Position numbers and translations under genes: made by a program
Source of the DNA: Sinonovacula constricta
Lineage: Eukaryota; Mollusca; Bivalvia; Cardiida; Solecurtidae
DNA length: 64,000 bases
Reading direction: 5' to 3'
Assembly: GCA_007844125.1 (NCBI GenBank)
Contig: CM017561.1
Span: 61,423,256-61,487,255, forward strand
The notes under the pieces: generated by a model
What the model saw: only the letters and a program-made list of their open reading frames with translations
Databases searched by the model: none
What the model was told of the DNA's origin: nothing
In this document: piece after piece, positions 13,101-24,098 of the stretch
Layout: each line of letters starts with the position of its first letter
How positions within the stretch are numbered: position 1 is the stretch's first letter

Positions 13101-13951
13101 AACGAGGATAGGTTCTTAACAATGTAGCAGTTCCAAGGTTTAAACCCCATAATGCTATAATTTAAACAAATAAAACTTGTTTTTTTAGTAAGTAAATGTA
13201 GCACTATTTTTTACAATGTTTTCAGATGAATTGCATTACGATCCTGTAGACATTTTGAAGAAAAATCATTATAATACAATTTTGTTTATAAAATTGAAAG
13301 AAAAAAAATTAATATGCAAACATCAATATTAATAAATGCTTACATTATAATAATAGTATTTAACAAGTAACTGTTGGTTTTATGCAGAAATTATCTTCAT
13401 ATTTTTTTTATTTTTTTTAACTCTTATGAATTTATCTTTTTGCAATATCTTGCAGGAGTTTCCTTGGTAATGAAGGCATCCAGTTTATTTCTGGTGTCAC
13501 CCCAAGCGTTAAAAGAAGAAGCCTATCTGACAATGCTCTGGAGCGCTCAGAGAAGATAGAAATACCTGTGTTACACCACCCGGGTCCAGACCCACCCCCA
13601 TTCAAGGCAAAAGTTCCAAAGCTTGAGATTCGCTCACCCATCCTGGGCCTGAGTGTTCCATCATTCTCATCCTCTTCATTCTCTTCTTCATCAACTGGAT
13701 CTGCAACAGAATCATCAGGACATCAGAGGAGGTCAACTTTCTCCTCTCACAGTCGAGTGCTGCAGTCACCCTCTTCTTCAAAAAGGTCAAGGTCATCTGA
13801 GAATCTCACCCATAGCAACCGTAGTTTTCGTGGCAACACCCATTTCAAGCCCACCAGTCCATTCTCATTTTCTCTCACAACCCCAACATCGACTCTGTTC
13901 TCTTTTAAGTTTTTGGATAGAGACCCCATACCAAGCTGTGAGAATTTATAA
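401..13951 (+). CDS. CTTNBP2: Cortactin-binding protein 2 (CTTNBP2) orthologue, 3' portion, 13 exons
   Basis: Exons read from splice sites: 401-583, 1006-1126, 1552-1833, 2523-2698, 3408-3494, 4609-4708, 4931-5077, 5942-6014, 6482-6641, 7380-7516, 7919-8082, 8598-8760, 13456-13951. Every junction is GT...AG and all phases agree, giving one open protein to the TAA at 13949-13951. It starts inside ankyrin repeats, passes through an NTPase-like region and ends in a Ser-rich tail. Diagnostic matches to vertebrate CTTNBP2 are the DGWTLAHVAAS ankyrin segment, QQRFRWVHIRI, VWQRLNDGLAKLG and the final WIKTLWNETISP plus VPGCPL block. In vertebrates the protein binds cortactin and acts on actin and microtubules in dendritic spines; the role here is inferred. 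The N-terminal coiled coil and first ankyrin repeats lie left of the window. The assignment rests on recalled family sequence, not a search. Confidence 0.9.
1552..8760 (+). CDS. CTTNBP2: CTTNBP2 exons encoding the NTPase-like region and conserved C-terminal domain
   Basis: Ten exons encode a region resembling a AAA/NTPase fold. At 3408-3494 the P-loop position reads VVFYGPQDTRKKLLVKRLA, lacking the Gly-Lys-Thr/Ser core of a working Walker A. A degenerate P-loop is also what I recall in vertebrate CTTNBP2, so loss of ATP hydrolysis is probably ancestral. Exon 4931-5077 carries the DRACILQLFQMEK stretch at the Walker B-like place. Exons 6482-6641, 7380-7516 and 7919-8082 hold the best conserved block. 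Exon 8598-8760 is more variable and polar, ending in phase 2. Confidence 0.87.
2740..2950 (+). mobile_element. tRNA-derived SINE (family A), plus-strand copy, in CTTNBP2 intron 4
   Basis: Contains a B-box-like GAGTTTGAGTCCC and the body shared by the family (CTAACCTGTGGT, CTTGGGTCTTCC, CCACCAATAATTA, ending near a diverged GTGCGATGTAAC). The A-box end is eroded, so this is an old copy. Other copies are at 6.1, 9.5, 12.1, 16.6, 19.9, 22.9 and 25.5 kb. Confidence 0.65.
6140..6316 (-). mobile_element. tRNA-derived SINE (family A), minus-strand copy in CTTNBP2 intron
   Basis: On the plus strand it reads GGTCATATTGGCGATATCCA, then AGACCCCAGACTTATG, CACCGCAGGTTAGCTGGAAA and a diverged B-box complement (ACTTGATCCCACTCG). 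The order of blocks matches the copies at 12.1, 19.9 and 22.9 kb. Confidence 0.65.
9440..9660 (+). mobile_element. tRNA-derived SINE (family A), old plus-strand copy
   Basis: Recognisable by GTGAGTTTGACTTCC (B box), GGGGCAAGGACACTTTTATG, CCAGGTCTTC and a tail like CAAGATAGCCATTATTGTGTC. Much diverged from the younger 19.9 and 22.9 kb copies. Confidence 0.5.
10601..10661 (+). CDS. CTTNBP2: Candidate alternative 3'-terminal exon of CTTNBP2
   Basis: After a pyrimidine-rich acceptor (CCTTTTTCTGACAG at 10587-10600), the phase left by exon 8598-8760 reads YNPRQASSSTAGALFNNKR and then TGA at 10659-10661. The Ser/Thr/Asn-rich composition suits this part of the protein. No GT donor follows before the stop, so it would have to be a terminal exon; an AATAAA-containing sequence lies at about 11.09 kb. 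It may also be chance; only transcripts can decide. Confidence 0.35.
12146..12357 (-). mobile_element. tRNA-derived SINE (family A), minus-strand full-length copy
   Basis: Read on the minus strand it begins GGGCGCCCGTGGCTGAGCGG, a clear tRNA-Ser/Leu-like head with A box TGGCTGAGCGG, followed by a degenerate B box (GGTTGGAGTCC). The conserved body follows (AACTTTCATGTGAGG, CTAACCTGCGGTGTGC, GGGGTCTTCCACCACC). This copy best shows the pol III promoter. Confidence 0.75.
13456..13951 (+). CDS. CTTNBP2: CTTNBP2 last coding exon: serine-rich C-terminal tail
   Basis: Acceptor TTGCAG at 13450-13455. The exon starts SFLGNEGIQFISGVTPSVKR and continues with low-complexity Ser (VPSFSSSSFSSSSTG) and basic/Ser stretches (SSSKRSRSSENL), ending at the TAA at 13949-13951. 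The tail looks disordered and phosphorylatable, as in vertebrate homologues. The phase joins exactly with exon 8598-8760 across the 4.7-kb intron. Confidence 0.85.
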
Positions 13952-14265
13952 TAAAGGTTGTTTTTTTAGTTGTCTGTAAACATATCTGTGAAAATACATT
14001 ATTATTGCAATAGAAGTTAAGCTGTAATATTTTTTTTTGTATTGCTGAATGTTTAGTTGTATACTGTCATTAGAAAGTCTTCAAATGAAAGTTAAGTAAA
14101 AAATTCCAGCTTAGTTGAATAATGTTAACTTTTTAGCTTATATGGATCTTAATTATTTTAAAATATAATGACATTTTCGTCATACAGCCATGTTATCAGT
14201 TTGTTATATGTATTTTTTATTCAGACAACACTGGTGAGTTTATTTAGTAACGTAATTATTTTCAG

Positions 14266-14356
14266 AATAAAGTATTCATGTGCAAATGATGCCCCTAAAA
14301 GGTAAATCTAAGCTGCAGTAGGCCTATATATATGGCTTGTCATAACTGTCAATAAA
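14266..14356 (+). promoter_or_regulatory. Candidate polyadenylation signals of CTTNBP2
   Basis: Two AATAAA hexamers, at 14266-14271 and 14351-14356, lie 315 and 400 bases after the stop codon. The second is followed by a T/G-rich stretch (CTGTTTGATGTTTTG). Other AATAAA occur by chance in this AT-rich DNA, so the true site is not fixed. Confidence 0.4.
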
Positions 14357-17261
14357 ACCTGTTTGATGTTTTGTCAATGAGGCATTGCCAAAGACATTGA
14401 TGCATTTTAAAGACTTTTTAATCAGTGCTACAATAATATGTTGTAGAAATTATGTGATAAATCAGATTTTGGAGTGACTTAAACATTATTCATAAGCAAC
14501 AATAAGGAATATATATATATTCTACATCAGTCTGCATGAACTCAAGAATACAAATTCCAGTTAGGAAGTAGATGTACATAAAATGTCAAGAAGAACGAAT
14601 TGCAAACGGTGTTACCCACATCTTTCTAACATGTCCTTAAACATTCTGCAGGTATATTTTACAGGTATACCAGACTTTGTAATCTGGTTCATAGCAGAAC
14701 TTGAAATTCTTTTTTATTTATCATTTATAATGTGTGATTATAATTCATTTGATTATAATTAATGTTTTCTGTAAAAGCTGTCGCTTTTTCCTTTTTTGTT
14801 TATTTAAAAGATGACAAATTTTTGTATAAAACCCCCAGATATTTTATTTAAATAAAAAATCGAAGATCATCCTGACTGCTTATTGTCTTTACAAAAGAAC
14901 AAATTTTAAATATTTAGAATACTCCCAAATTATATTTATGTTAATAATTTTACACTTTATAAAAAACAAGCAATTTAAATCTCATATTGTTTTTGTTCTT
15001 GTTTTCATTTAATCATTTTATAAAAATTATGTGCATTTGCCTTTTGTCATTCTGACAATTGTCCATGTAAGATTTTTTCTTCAAATTTATTCATGCTTAT
15101 ATAACCACCCCTGCTATCATTTTATCTGCTGTTTACATTCGTTTCTTAAAATATAAAGCTAAAATTCATTTTGGATATGTTTGAAAACTAAAGGTTTTTT
15201 TTTTGCATGATTAAATCCTGATATCTTTTAATTTTTTGTATGTCTTTGAATTTACTTTGTTCTAGATATACAGGTAAAAATGAACAGGTCTTAAACCATG
15301 CCACTATACTTGTAACATCTGCTATTCTAAGTTTATGATATTTTTTGTTGTTAAAAACTAAAATGTCACAAATTATGTACTTATACATTTAAATAACAGT
15401 GAGTTAAGATGCATTTTAGTGACATACAAAGCTGTGTTGTGATTTTAATATATTTTTAATTGATTTCTTTAATGGTGGTATCCGACAGTTTGCCTACATC
15501 TTATATATGTAACAATATTAGTAAATAGGGATTCCTGCTATAAGTAGACATCAACGTCACAGCAGACGACATGAATAAACTAAAAACATTAGTGGTCACA
15601 TGGTTTTCTTGGTTTAAAAATACTAAATATGTAGCGTGGCTCAGATAGGAAATACATTATTGTAATGACGATTGTGGCATTATGGTTCACTTTTCCGACA
15701 GGTGTAGGACATCAATAAACAGCATTTTAGGAGATCTGTTCATATGAATATGGTTTACTAAGATGTATAATGAAAATATTTTTGGTCCAACCTGTTGGAT
15801 ACCACCTTTAAGTGACATAAATGCAGTAGAATTTTTTTTTTAATTGTTTAACAGTATCTTTGGTGATGATAATTTAGGTTGTGTTGTTTGCTTTGTCTTG
15901 CTAGTCAAAATAGCTCTTTTTTGGTTGTAAAATATGTTTTTTCTTTGATCTTCAGTTATTTAAATTTTAAAATGATTTTAACAAGTATATTTTGAATTGT
16001 GTTTGCTTTTCAAAAGGTTGTAGTTAGAACTTTATAACATTTTCTTTTCTTCGCTGAGTTTCTTCTTTAAGTTTAGGAGTTAGTGTAAAGTTAGGATTGA
16101 CCTATGATACCTGAACAGAGATTTTGACAAACATGTTTTAATGTTTGTAAACTTAGAAGAATCATCAGGGCTCAGATTGTCAGTGAAAAGAAAATTAATA
16201 TTTGTCTTCATTGTTTTAAAGTGACTTGGCCGCTGTGTTGCATTAGTATATAACACATAGAACTACATGATCTGCACTTAATATCTGTTTCAATGATTGG
16301 GTTACTATCAAACCAATTACTGGATTGTTTATGACTGATGTATGCATATGACATTTTATGGCATACACAGTTTAGAGATATTCTAGGTTGTTGAGATAAA
16401 AATGGCTGAAAAGAGGTTGAAAAGTGCTGCGATGCTTTTAATTCTTCCAAACTAAAGAACACCTTATTTTTAAGGACAGCAAATTCACATATTCTAGGGA
16501 TCATACAGAGGGTTAACAAGTTTGTTATTAGTAATTTGGTTATTTTGTTACATCGAATTGACACAATTATGGTCACTTTGGTGACGTCCAGCTAATTATT
16601 GGTGGTGGAAGACCCCAGACTTACGTCTGGGTAGAATCACCAGCGCACTGAACAAATTTGTGCATTTGTGAACAAAAATTTTAAAAAATGTACATTTGAC
16701 CAATTGTGATCAAGTTGCTTTTAAACTCTGCTGACACTGATTATAACTTTAATTAAGCTTTTATATAAATGTTGCTTTCATTGTTTGATTTTTATTATTT
16801 CAAAGAAAAATATCTACTTTCTTTGAAGACTGTGTTCTGTTATGTCATCATAATTGTATAAGTCTTGCCAAAATATTTTACATCTATATTATTTTTATGG
16901 AATTGTATTCCTTTTTAAAAGAATGAGATAATTATCAAGAATTCGAAATCCTGAAAAAGAAAGACAAAAAAGAATGTTAGTTTTTTTTTTCATTATATTT
17001 TAAATAAGGTTGTGTATTATTAGTACTTTATTATTTATTATGTATAGAATTCCAAAGGTATAAAAGGTTATTAATACAACATTCCATAAAAACATATTTT
17101 GGCCCTGTTTGTATATATATATAGACAAAATTGCTATTAACAACTACACCGCAATGACAAGACACAAGTCCAATAACTGGTGAACAACCTGTTAGAGGGA
17201 TATTAGGAAGTTAATTTCCCTGGAAATAAACACGTGCACATTGAACCTTTATCATAACACA
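14357..17261. other. Intergenic AT-rich DNA with one SINE fragment
   Basis: Apart from the SINE fragment at 16.6 kb I see no exon, RNA gene or tandem array. Short ORFs here have no recognisable composition or family and are treated as chance. Confidence 0.55.
16561..16653 (-). mobile_element. Truncated family A SINE
   Basis: Only the 3' half is present (ACACAATTATGGTCACTTTG to GAATCACCAGCGCACTG on the plus strand). The tRNA-like head is missing, which is usual for 5'-truncated insertions. Confidence 0.6.
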
Positions 17262-19790
17262 TTATTAAATGATGTAATGTCATTTGAACATTAAACTTTC
17301 CCAATAAAAGTCGCATATTAAATTTCCTTTGGATGTAAATTTCTTTGAATGTAAGTTTTAATGATAAAAGTTACATATAAAAGCACTTATGAATGCAATG
17401 CTTTAAAGCTTTAAAGGTCCTATCCGACAATTTGTCTGTGAAAAAAACAACAAATGTAATGATAGCTTATCTGTGTTAGTGGGTTTTATGGATTTGATTC
17501 TGACCTGCACATATTCTGGTCCCCCCCCCTCCCCACTTACACACACATGCACACATACACCACTGCAGTCATCTTTTTTATAGCCTCAGATATTTTAACT
17601 ATAAATTTGAATAAGGAACAACAAAAACAATATTGATAATATTTAAAGATTTTGTTGCATATTCTTTTTAAAAAAAACAACACTATTTCAGCTTTATCTT
17701 TATTTAGACATTCAAATGCAATATATGAATAAATAATATATTTGGTTATTTGAGGAAACTTTATCAGCATTTTGTCTTATAATAAAGTTTCTTCATTACC
17801 ATATATAAGGAAATATTTTAATGAAAATGACCTTCTAAACTAAAAAAATACATTTCTTTTGCCTTAGAAGATTGTTGTGTGGATGCTGATAGTTTCTTTT
17901 CTTCTTTAAATCGTGTCTTAACAGCATTTTACAATATGGCTACTTAGAAAACTGAGAATCTTTTTATATAAAAAAGGTAATGGATGGACATAGAGAATTA
18001 CAATCTTATAATTGATGTCATATTCAACCATTAAACATTAACACATAAAGTTATATCTTAATACTGATGTTAGATTTCAGTGATGTATATAATAAAATAA
18101 GTTCTATTGAGAAAATGTAGATTGAAGATAATGATCCCTCTGAACACAGAAAATAAATGTTTCTGTTTTTGTTTCATTTGACTTTGAAAAATTTGTGTAC
18201 TATACAAGACTTCATTTTTTTAACATGAGATACTTTATATTTATACCTCAAAGGTTGGAGAGAGTAAAACTTTTGATTTGATGTTGTATCTATTTCATAT
18301 CTATTTTTACATACTATTGGGATTTCTGATATATAAATATTGAATCATATGTACATTCTTTATGGGGTTTTAATTGATTAATTGTAATGCAATTTATTCC
18401 CTATTTACAGAAACTGGATAATTTTTATTCATGTGTTGTGACTAGACTTAATGCCTGGTAAGTTTAATTCTTATAATATAGCCAACTATGATGCATATAC
18501 ACAGTTAGGAATTCCCTGAAGGAATGGTTTTTGGGGATAAAAATAACCTCCAGTATACACAGTTAGGAATTCCCTAAAGGAGATGTTCTTTGTGATAAAA
18601 ATAACTTCCAATAAACACAGGAATTCCTAAAGAAAATGTTTTTGGTGTTAAAAATAACTTCCTCTATACACAGTTAGGCATTTCCTAAAGGAAATGTTTT
18701 TGGTGATAAAAATAACTTACTATATACACAGTTAGGAGTTCCCTAAAGAAAATGTATTTTTTGTGTTAAAACTTAACCTTCAAACTCTTAACAAACCTAG
18801 TACATCAACAAGTATCAACAATATTTTTTATAACTCAAAATGTCTGATACAACTATTAATGATAAAAGTCACACATGAAGCTCTTATCAATGGTTTAAAG
18901 TCATATTTGAAGGTGTTTTTGTTCTTTTTTCATGTTAAACTATGAAAAAATAGTCAAATTGTGGCATAATATTAAGTTTTTAAGGAAATCGAGTCTTGCA
19001 ATATGTAAGCTATAGCTGAATATACTTATCTTGCTTCCTTAAATAATCTTAAGTATACTTGCCAATAATGTAAATACATTTATATGTAAACATTTTTTGA
19101 AAGTGTGTGTCCAATAATTTTGTTATGTATTTAATGTTAGAGAAAAGGAAGAATTTGAAGTTTGTTATTAAGTGATTAAATATTCTTATGCGTTTTGGAT
19201 GTTTGTTTACAAAAACTGGGAGCAAGTTAACTCAGACCAGTAATGTTAGTGTTGATTGACATTTAGATTATAATTATGATGATGGAGCTAATAAAAATAT
19301 ACAAATAATATTTTTAAAACATAAAAATGATGTCAAGTAATTTGACTTAGATTTACTTCCTTTCACAATGTCATATTAATCGCTGATCAAAGTAACTCTC
19401 CTGACCTATAGTATAATATGTCAAATTACCATGTTAGTTTAATGTGTATATGTGAGTTATTATTATTTTAATGCACAAACACAAGTTATAATAAACACTG
19501 ATAATCATTTTTTTTTTCAATAAACTATTTAATGTCCACTTACTCCATTGGTAAATTTGGCACAGACTTTCCTCTTCCTGTTATATGTCATGTGAGATAT
19601 GGAGTTATCTTGTTGTTTACATAGTTAATACTGTTCTTTTTAACATTTATATGCTAGGATATTCATGATTGTGTTGTAAAAGTGTCTAATATTGATGTAT
19701 ATGTTGAACAAGTAGCTCTCATGCTTTGTTATATTTGAAGGAAAAAATAAAACTTGTTTGAGTAAAAGAAGTATTCACTTATTAAAAAAA
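17262..19790. repeat. Segmental duplication, copy 1 (2.5 kb)
   Basis: Matches 31567-33966 nearly base for base over its whole length in the same orientation, including the C-run plus ACACAC block at 17.52 kb, the GTGTCTTAACAGCATTTTAC stretch, and the closing AAAACTTGTTTGAGTAAAAG. Relative to copy 2 it carries about 120 extra bases near 17.39-17.51 kb. The last 0.8 kb (from 18980) exists a third time at 21941-22745. No gene is evident inside. Confidence 0.9.
18497..18770. repeat. Tandem repeat, about 5 units of roughly 55-62 bp
   Basis: Each unit has TACACAGTTAGGAATTCCCT, then AAAGGAAATG, TTTTTGGTGATAAAAATAAC. Units differ by small indels. The same array is present in duplicate copy 2 at about 32.68-32.95 kb, so it predates the segmental duplication. 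Confidence 0.8.
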
Positions 19791-19914
19791 AACTATCCTT
19801 TATGAGATCGAAAGTATCTAAGGTCTGTCTTGTTAAGGGTTATAAGGTCTAACCAGCTCATTTTCACAATAACCAGACTGCTATTGTGTTTTTTGTGCTT
19901 TTTTTTGCTCTATC

Positions 19915-20116
19915 GCACCGACACAATGATGGTCATATTGGTCATATGTCCAGCTAATTATTGGTTTAAAAAAGCCCAGACTTATGGCACACTGCAGGTT
20001 AGCTGGAAAACCTCTGTACATAAAAGTTCTTGCCCCAATCGAGACTCGAACACACACAGTGAGGGACTGAGGAGTTACACATTGGCTACCCTAACCGCTC
20101 GTCCACGGGTGCCCTC
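19915..20116 (-). mobile_element. tRNA-derived SINE (family A) in left duplicate
   Basis: The minus strand begins GGGCACCCGTGGACGAGCGG with A box TGGACGAGCGG, then B box GTTCGAGTCTCG and the conserved body. About 20 bases are missing in the middle compared with the 22.9 kb copy, where the AGACTTATGTCTGGACAG stretch is complete. Confidence 0.78.
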
Positions 20117-20276
20117 AAGGCTGGTATTGTCATGTGTGCCTTGTTAGCATGCTATCACAAGAAAGGCAGCACTCTATTGGAATGTGAATGCCATCTTCAG
20201 TTCTGAAAAGTTATTGATTTGTTGGTTTCAAAAATAAACAGTTACCAGCGATGGATCATGTCACAAAATTATGGCA

Positions 20277-21116
20277 TATGTAAATAAGAAAAGGTCCTAT
20301 CAAAACTCTAACAGATATTTAAATTTTATCTACAAAAGCAAACAAGGTAAATGCAAATATGAAAAAAAAACCCCACAGAAACGAGACATAACACACATAA
20401 TGAAAAAACATCAGTTACCGCCTTGGAACGGTCAGTCGGCAAAAGGGCCAACTGGGGTGCTTAAAACTGGTTTGTGGAGCGCTCCAACCTCGCACTTCCT
20501 GAAGGTTTTTCTAGCAAACAAACAGTTTAAATAACAATATCCCGTCAAAGTGAAACAACTAACAGTAAGCACCGGCATCGGAAGTTAAAACAAATACAAT
20601 GAACTTATATACATACATTACAACTAGCAACAAAATAAACTATAAACATATGTACAGTAGATAAAAGCCTCGGCAACGTAAAAACAAAAATCCCAAACGA
20701 GAGTTCAGTTTGAAATTAAACAGCCCATGCGCTGATATATTATAAGATATTATAGGAACAAATAAAACAGCCCAAGCGCTGATATATTATAAGATATTAT
20801 AAGAACAAATAAAACAGCCGAAGCGCTGATATATTATAAGAACAAATAAAACAGCCCAAGCGCTGATATATAACAAGATCAATTTAAATATGGCATATAA
20901 TGCCATGGCATTATGTTCCAAAAGTGTCAAAAGTGAAATGTAAAAAAAATACAAAAGAAAACAACAAAATTTAGAAAACAACCTACCAACAAAATAAAAC
21001 GTAGTATTGTTAAGAGCTAATAAGTTAAAAAAAAACAGTTCATGAAAAGCCGAGGATTTATCCGCAGTTGGCATATTATATGTAAGAAAGGTACTAAAAT
21101 CCTGATGTTATACCTA
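20277..21116. repeat. Insertion unique to the left duplicate, with nested repeats
   Basis: Absent from the otherwise matching right copy, where the junction is at about 23252. It contains a minus-strand member of a dispersed repeat at about 20390-20520 (GTTACCGCCTTGGAACGGTC), also found at 54.0 and 57.7 kb. It also contains about four tandem units at 20717-20880 built on AACAGCCCAAGCGCTGATAT. No clear target-site duplication flanks it, so it may equally be a deletion in the right copy. Confidence 0.7.
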
Positions 21117-21940
21117 CTGTCGAAGTATTTCAATGTCAATAACATGTATGAACTGTTTAGGACAGTGTCGGATTCTAAACTTGTTTGCTTCTTGAACAAG
21201 ATTAGTATTCTTAATAAGTTATAAATTTTTAAACTGTTTATTTACCAACCGTTATGCATTTTAAACCGTTTAATATATTAACCTATTTTCGATTGTAGTT
21301 GACATTATTTTAACCTAATAGATTTTTGTATTTTTCTATATTTTACATAGGTTAGTTTTAACCTGATTATTCTCTATTCGCATTAAACTTTTTTGTATTC
21401 AGCGCCGTATGACATGTTAAGTGTCAGTGTGCCGTAAAACCCAAATAAAAAAAGAAGAAATAAACACAGTACCGACAATATGCATCAATTTTTAATAAAG
21501 GATAAGATCAAGGGAAAACTTCTGCTCTTGGCCATTAAGACATGTTGGTTTCTTAGTGTTTTAATGCATAAGTGTCAATCTTTTAAGATTTAATTAAAAA
21601 CCTAACAATGGCCTAACTAGTACAAACTGAAAATCGTAGACACTACCTGCAGATGACAGTTTGGCTGTTTGTGGTACACATGTGCCTCAGACAATTGACA
21701 TGTTCCTTAAGAACTCTTGTGACTTGGCCATTAAACAGCCAAGGATACCAGAACCAAAAAAAAGATATGGAAAAATACTTTTCTTTAAATTCTTCCAATT
21801 TGTTTACTAGCCAAATGCATCAAAGCAAAAGTCTTTACATAGCCTTTTTACACCAAATAAACAATTACACTCAGCTTCCTGTTTTTACATTTTGTAAAAT
21901 TAGAACAAAAAAAAAGTGAAATTTATTATAACAGCAATAA

Positions 21941-23579
21941 TTTAAGGAAAGCGAATCTTGCAATATGTAAGCTATAGCTGAATATACTTATCTTGCTTCC
22001 TTAAATAATCTTAAGTATACTTGCCAATAATGTAAATACATTTATATGTAAACATTTTTTAAAAGTTTGTGTCCAATAATTTTGTTATGTATTTAATGTT
22101 AGAGAAAAGAAAGAATTTTAAGTTTGTTGTTAAGTGATTAAATATTCTTATGCGTTTTGGATGTTTGTTTACAAAAACTGGAAGCAAGTTAACTCAGACT
22201 AGTAATATTAGTGTTGATTAACATTCAGATTATAATTATGATGATGGAGCTGATAAAGAATTCAAATAATATTTTTAAAACATAAAAATGATGTCAAGTA
22301 ATTTGACTTAGATTTACTTCCTTTCACAATGTCATATTAATCGCTGATCTAAGTAACTCTCCTGACTTATAGTATAATATGTCAAATTACCATGTTAGTT
22401 TAATGTGTATATGTGAGTTATTATTATTTTAATGCACATACACAAGTTATAATAAACACTGATAATCATTTTTTTTCAATAAACTATTTAATGCCCACTA
22501 ACTCCATTGGTAAATTTCGCACAAACTTTCCTCTTCCTGTTATATGTCATGTGAGATATGGAGTTATCTTGTTGTTTACATAGTTAATTCTGTTCTTTTT
22601 AACATTTATATGCTAGGATATTTATGTATGTGTTGTAAAAGTGTCTAATATTGATGTATATGTTGAACAAGTAGCTCTCATGCTTTGTTATATTTGAAGG
22701 AAAAAATAAAACTTGTTTGAGTAAAAGAAGTATTCACTTGTTAAAAAAAAATCTTTCCTTTATTCGAAAGAATCTAAGGTCTGTCTTGTTAAGGGTTATA
22801 AGGTCTAACCAGCTCATTTTCACAATAACCAGACTGCTATTGTGTTTTTTTGTGCTTTTTTTTTTTGCTCTCGCACCGACACAATTATGGTCATATTGGT
22901 CATATGTCCAGCTAATTATTGGTTTAAAAAGAGCCCAGACTTATGTCTGGACAGAACCACTGACACACCGCAGGTTAGCTGGAAAACCTCCCGACATAAA
23001 AGTTCTTGCCCCAATCGAGACTCGAACACACACAGTGAGGGACTGAGGAGTTACAAATTGGTTACCCTAACCCCTCGTCCACGAGTGCCCCCAAGGCTGG
23101 TATTGTCGTGTGTGCCTTGTTAGCATGCTATCACAAGAAAGGCAGCACTCTATTGGAATGTAAATGCCATATTCAGTTCTGAAAGTTATTGATTTGTTGG
23201 TTTCAAAAATAAACAGTTACCAGCGATGGATCATGTCACAAAATTATGGCATGTCGAAGTATTTCAATGTCATTAACATGTATGAACTGTTTAGGACAGT
23301 GTCGGATTCTAAACTTGTTTGCTTCTTGAACGAGATTAGTATTCTTAATAAGTTACAAATTTTTAAACTGTTTATTTACCAACCGTTATGCATTTTTAAA
23401 CCGTTTAATATATTAACCTATTTTCGATTGTAGTTGACATTATTTTAACCTAATAGATTTTTGTATTTTTCTATATTTTACATAGTTTAGTTTTAACCAG
23501 ATTATTCTCTATTTGCATTAAACTTTTTTGTATTCAGCGCCGTATGACCTGTTAAGTGTCAGTGTGCCGTAAAACCCAA

Positions 23580-23612
<33 letters not shown>

Positions 23613-24098
23613 AGTACCGACAATATGCATCAATTTTTAATGAAGGATAAGATCAAGAGAAAACTACAGCTCTTGGCAATTAAGACATGTTGGTTTTTTA
23701 GTGCTTTAATGCATTAGTGTCAATTTTTTAAGAATTAATTAAAAACCTAACAATGGCCTAACTAGTACAAACTGAAAATTGTAGACACTACCTGCAGATG
23801 ACAGTTTGGCTGTGTGTGGTACACATGTGTCTCAGACAAATGACATGTTCCTTAAGAACTCTTGTGACTTGGCCATTAAAAAACAGCCAAGGATACCAGA
23901 ACCAAAAAAAAAAAGATATGGAAAAATACTTTTCTTTAAATTCTTCCAATTTGTTTACTAGCCAAATGCATCAAAGCAAAAATCTATGCATAGCCTTTTT
24001 ACACCAAATAAACAATTACACTCAGCTTCCTGTTTTTACATTTTGTAAAATTAGAACAAAGAAAAGTGAAATTTATTATAACAGCAATAATTTAAAGA
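21941..24098. repeat. Tandem duplication, right copy
   Basis: Colinear with 18980-21940 apart from the 840-base difference at 23252. A run of about 30 A residues at 23582-23611 replaces the AAATAAAAAAAGAAGAAATA of the left copy. More diverged relatives of its distal part lie at 27.4 kb and at 29.9-30.4 kb. Confidence 0.88.
22872..23091 (-). mobile_element. tRNA-derived SINE (family A) in right duplicate
   Basis: Same insertion as the 19.9 kb copy, carried along by the duplication. Minus-strand A box TGGACGAGGGG and B box GTTCGAGTCTCG are visible. The body is complete, ending in ACATATGACCAATATGACC. Confidence 0.78.

Larger units (their letters stand above)
8761..13455 (+). other. Long last intron of CTTNBP2
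   Basis: A 4.7-kb intron, several times longer than the others in the window part of the gene. It starts GTATGA and ends TTGCAG. It holds two family A SINEs (9.44 and 12.15 kb), a fragment resembling SINE family B near 12.52-12.61 kb, and a candidate alternative 3' exon at 10601. The rest is AT-rich with no coding signal that I can see. Confidence 0.7.
18980..21940. repeat. Tandem duplication, left copy
   Basis: The block starting TTAAGGAAATCGAGTCTTGC repeats at 21941. Both copies contain a family A SINE, the GTCGAAGTATTTCAATGTCA segment, and a tail ending at ACAGCAATAATTTA. The left copy has an extra 840 bases at 20277-21116 that the right copy lacks. Confidence 0.88.

Noticed and set aside
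19915..20116. tRNA-Ser gene on the minus strand
   Set aside because: Same reason: the head is diverged and belongs to a multicopy SINE.
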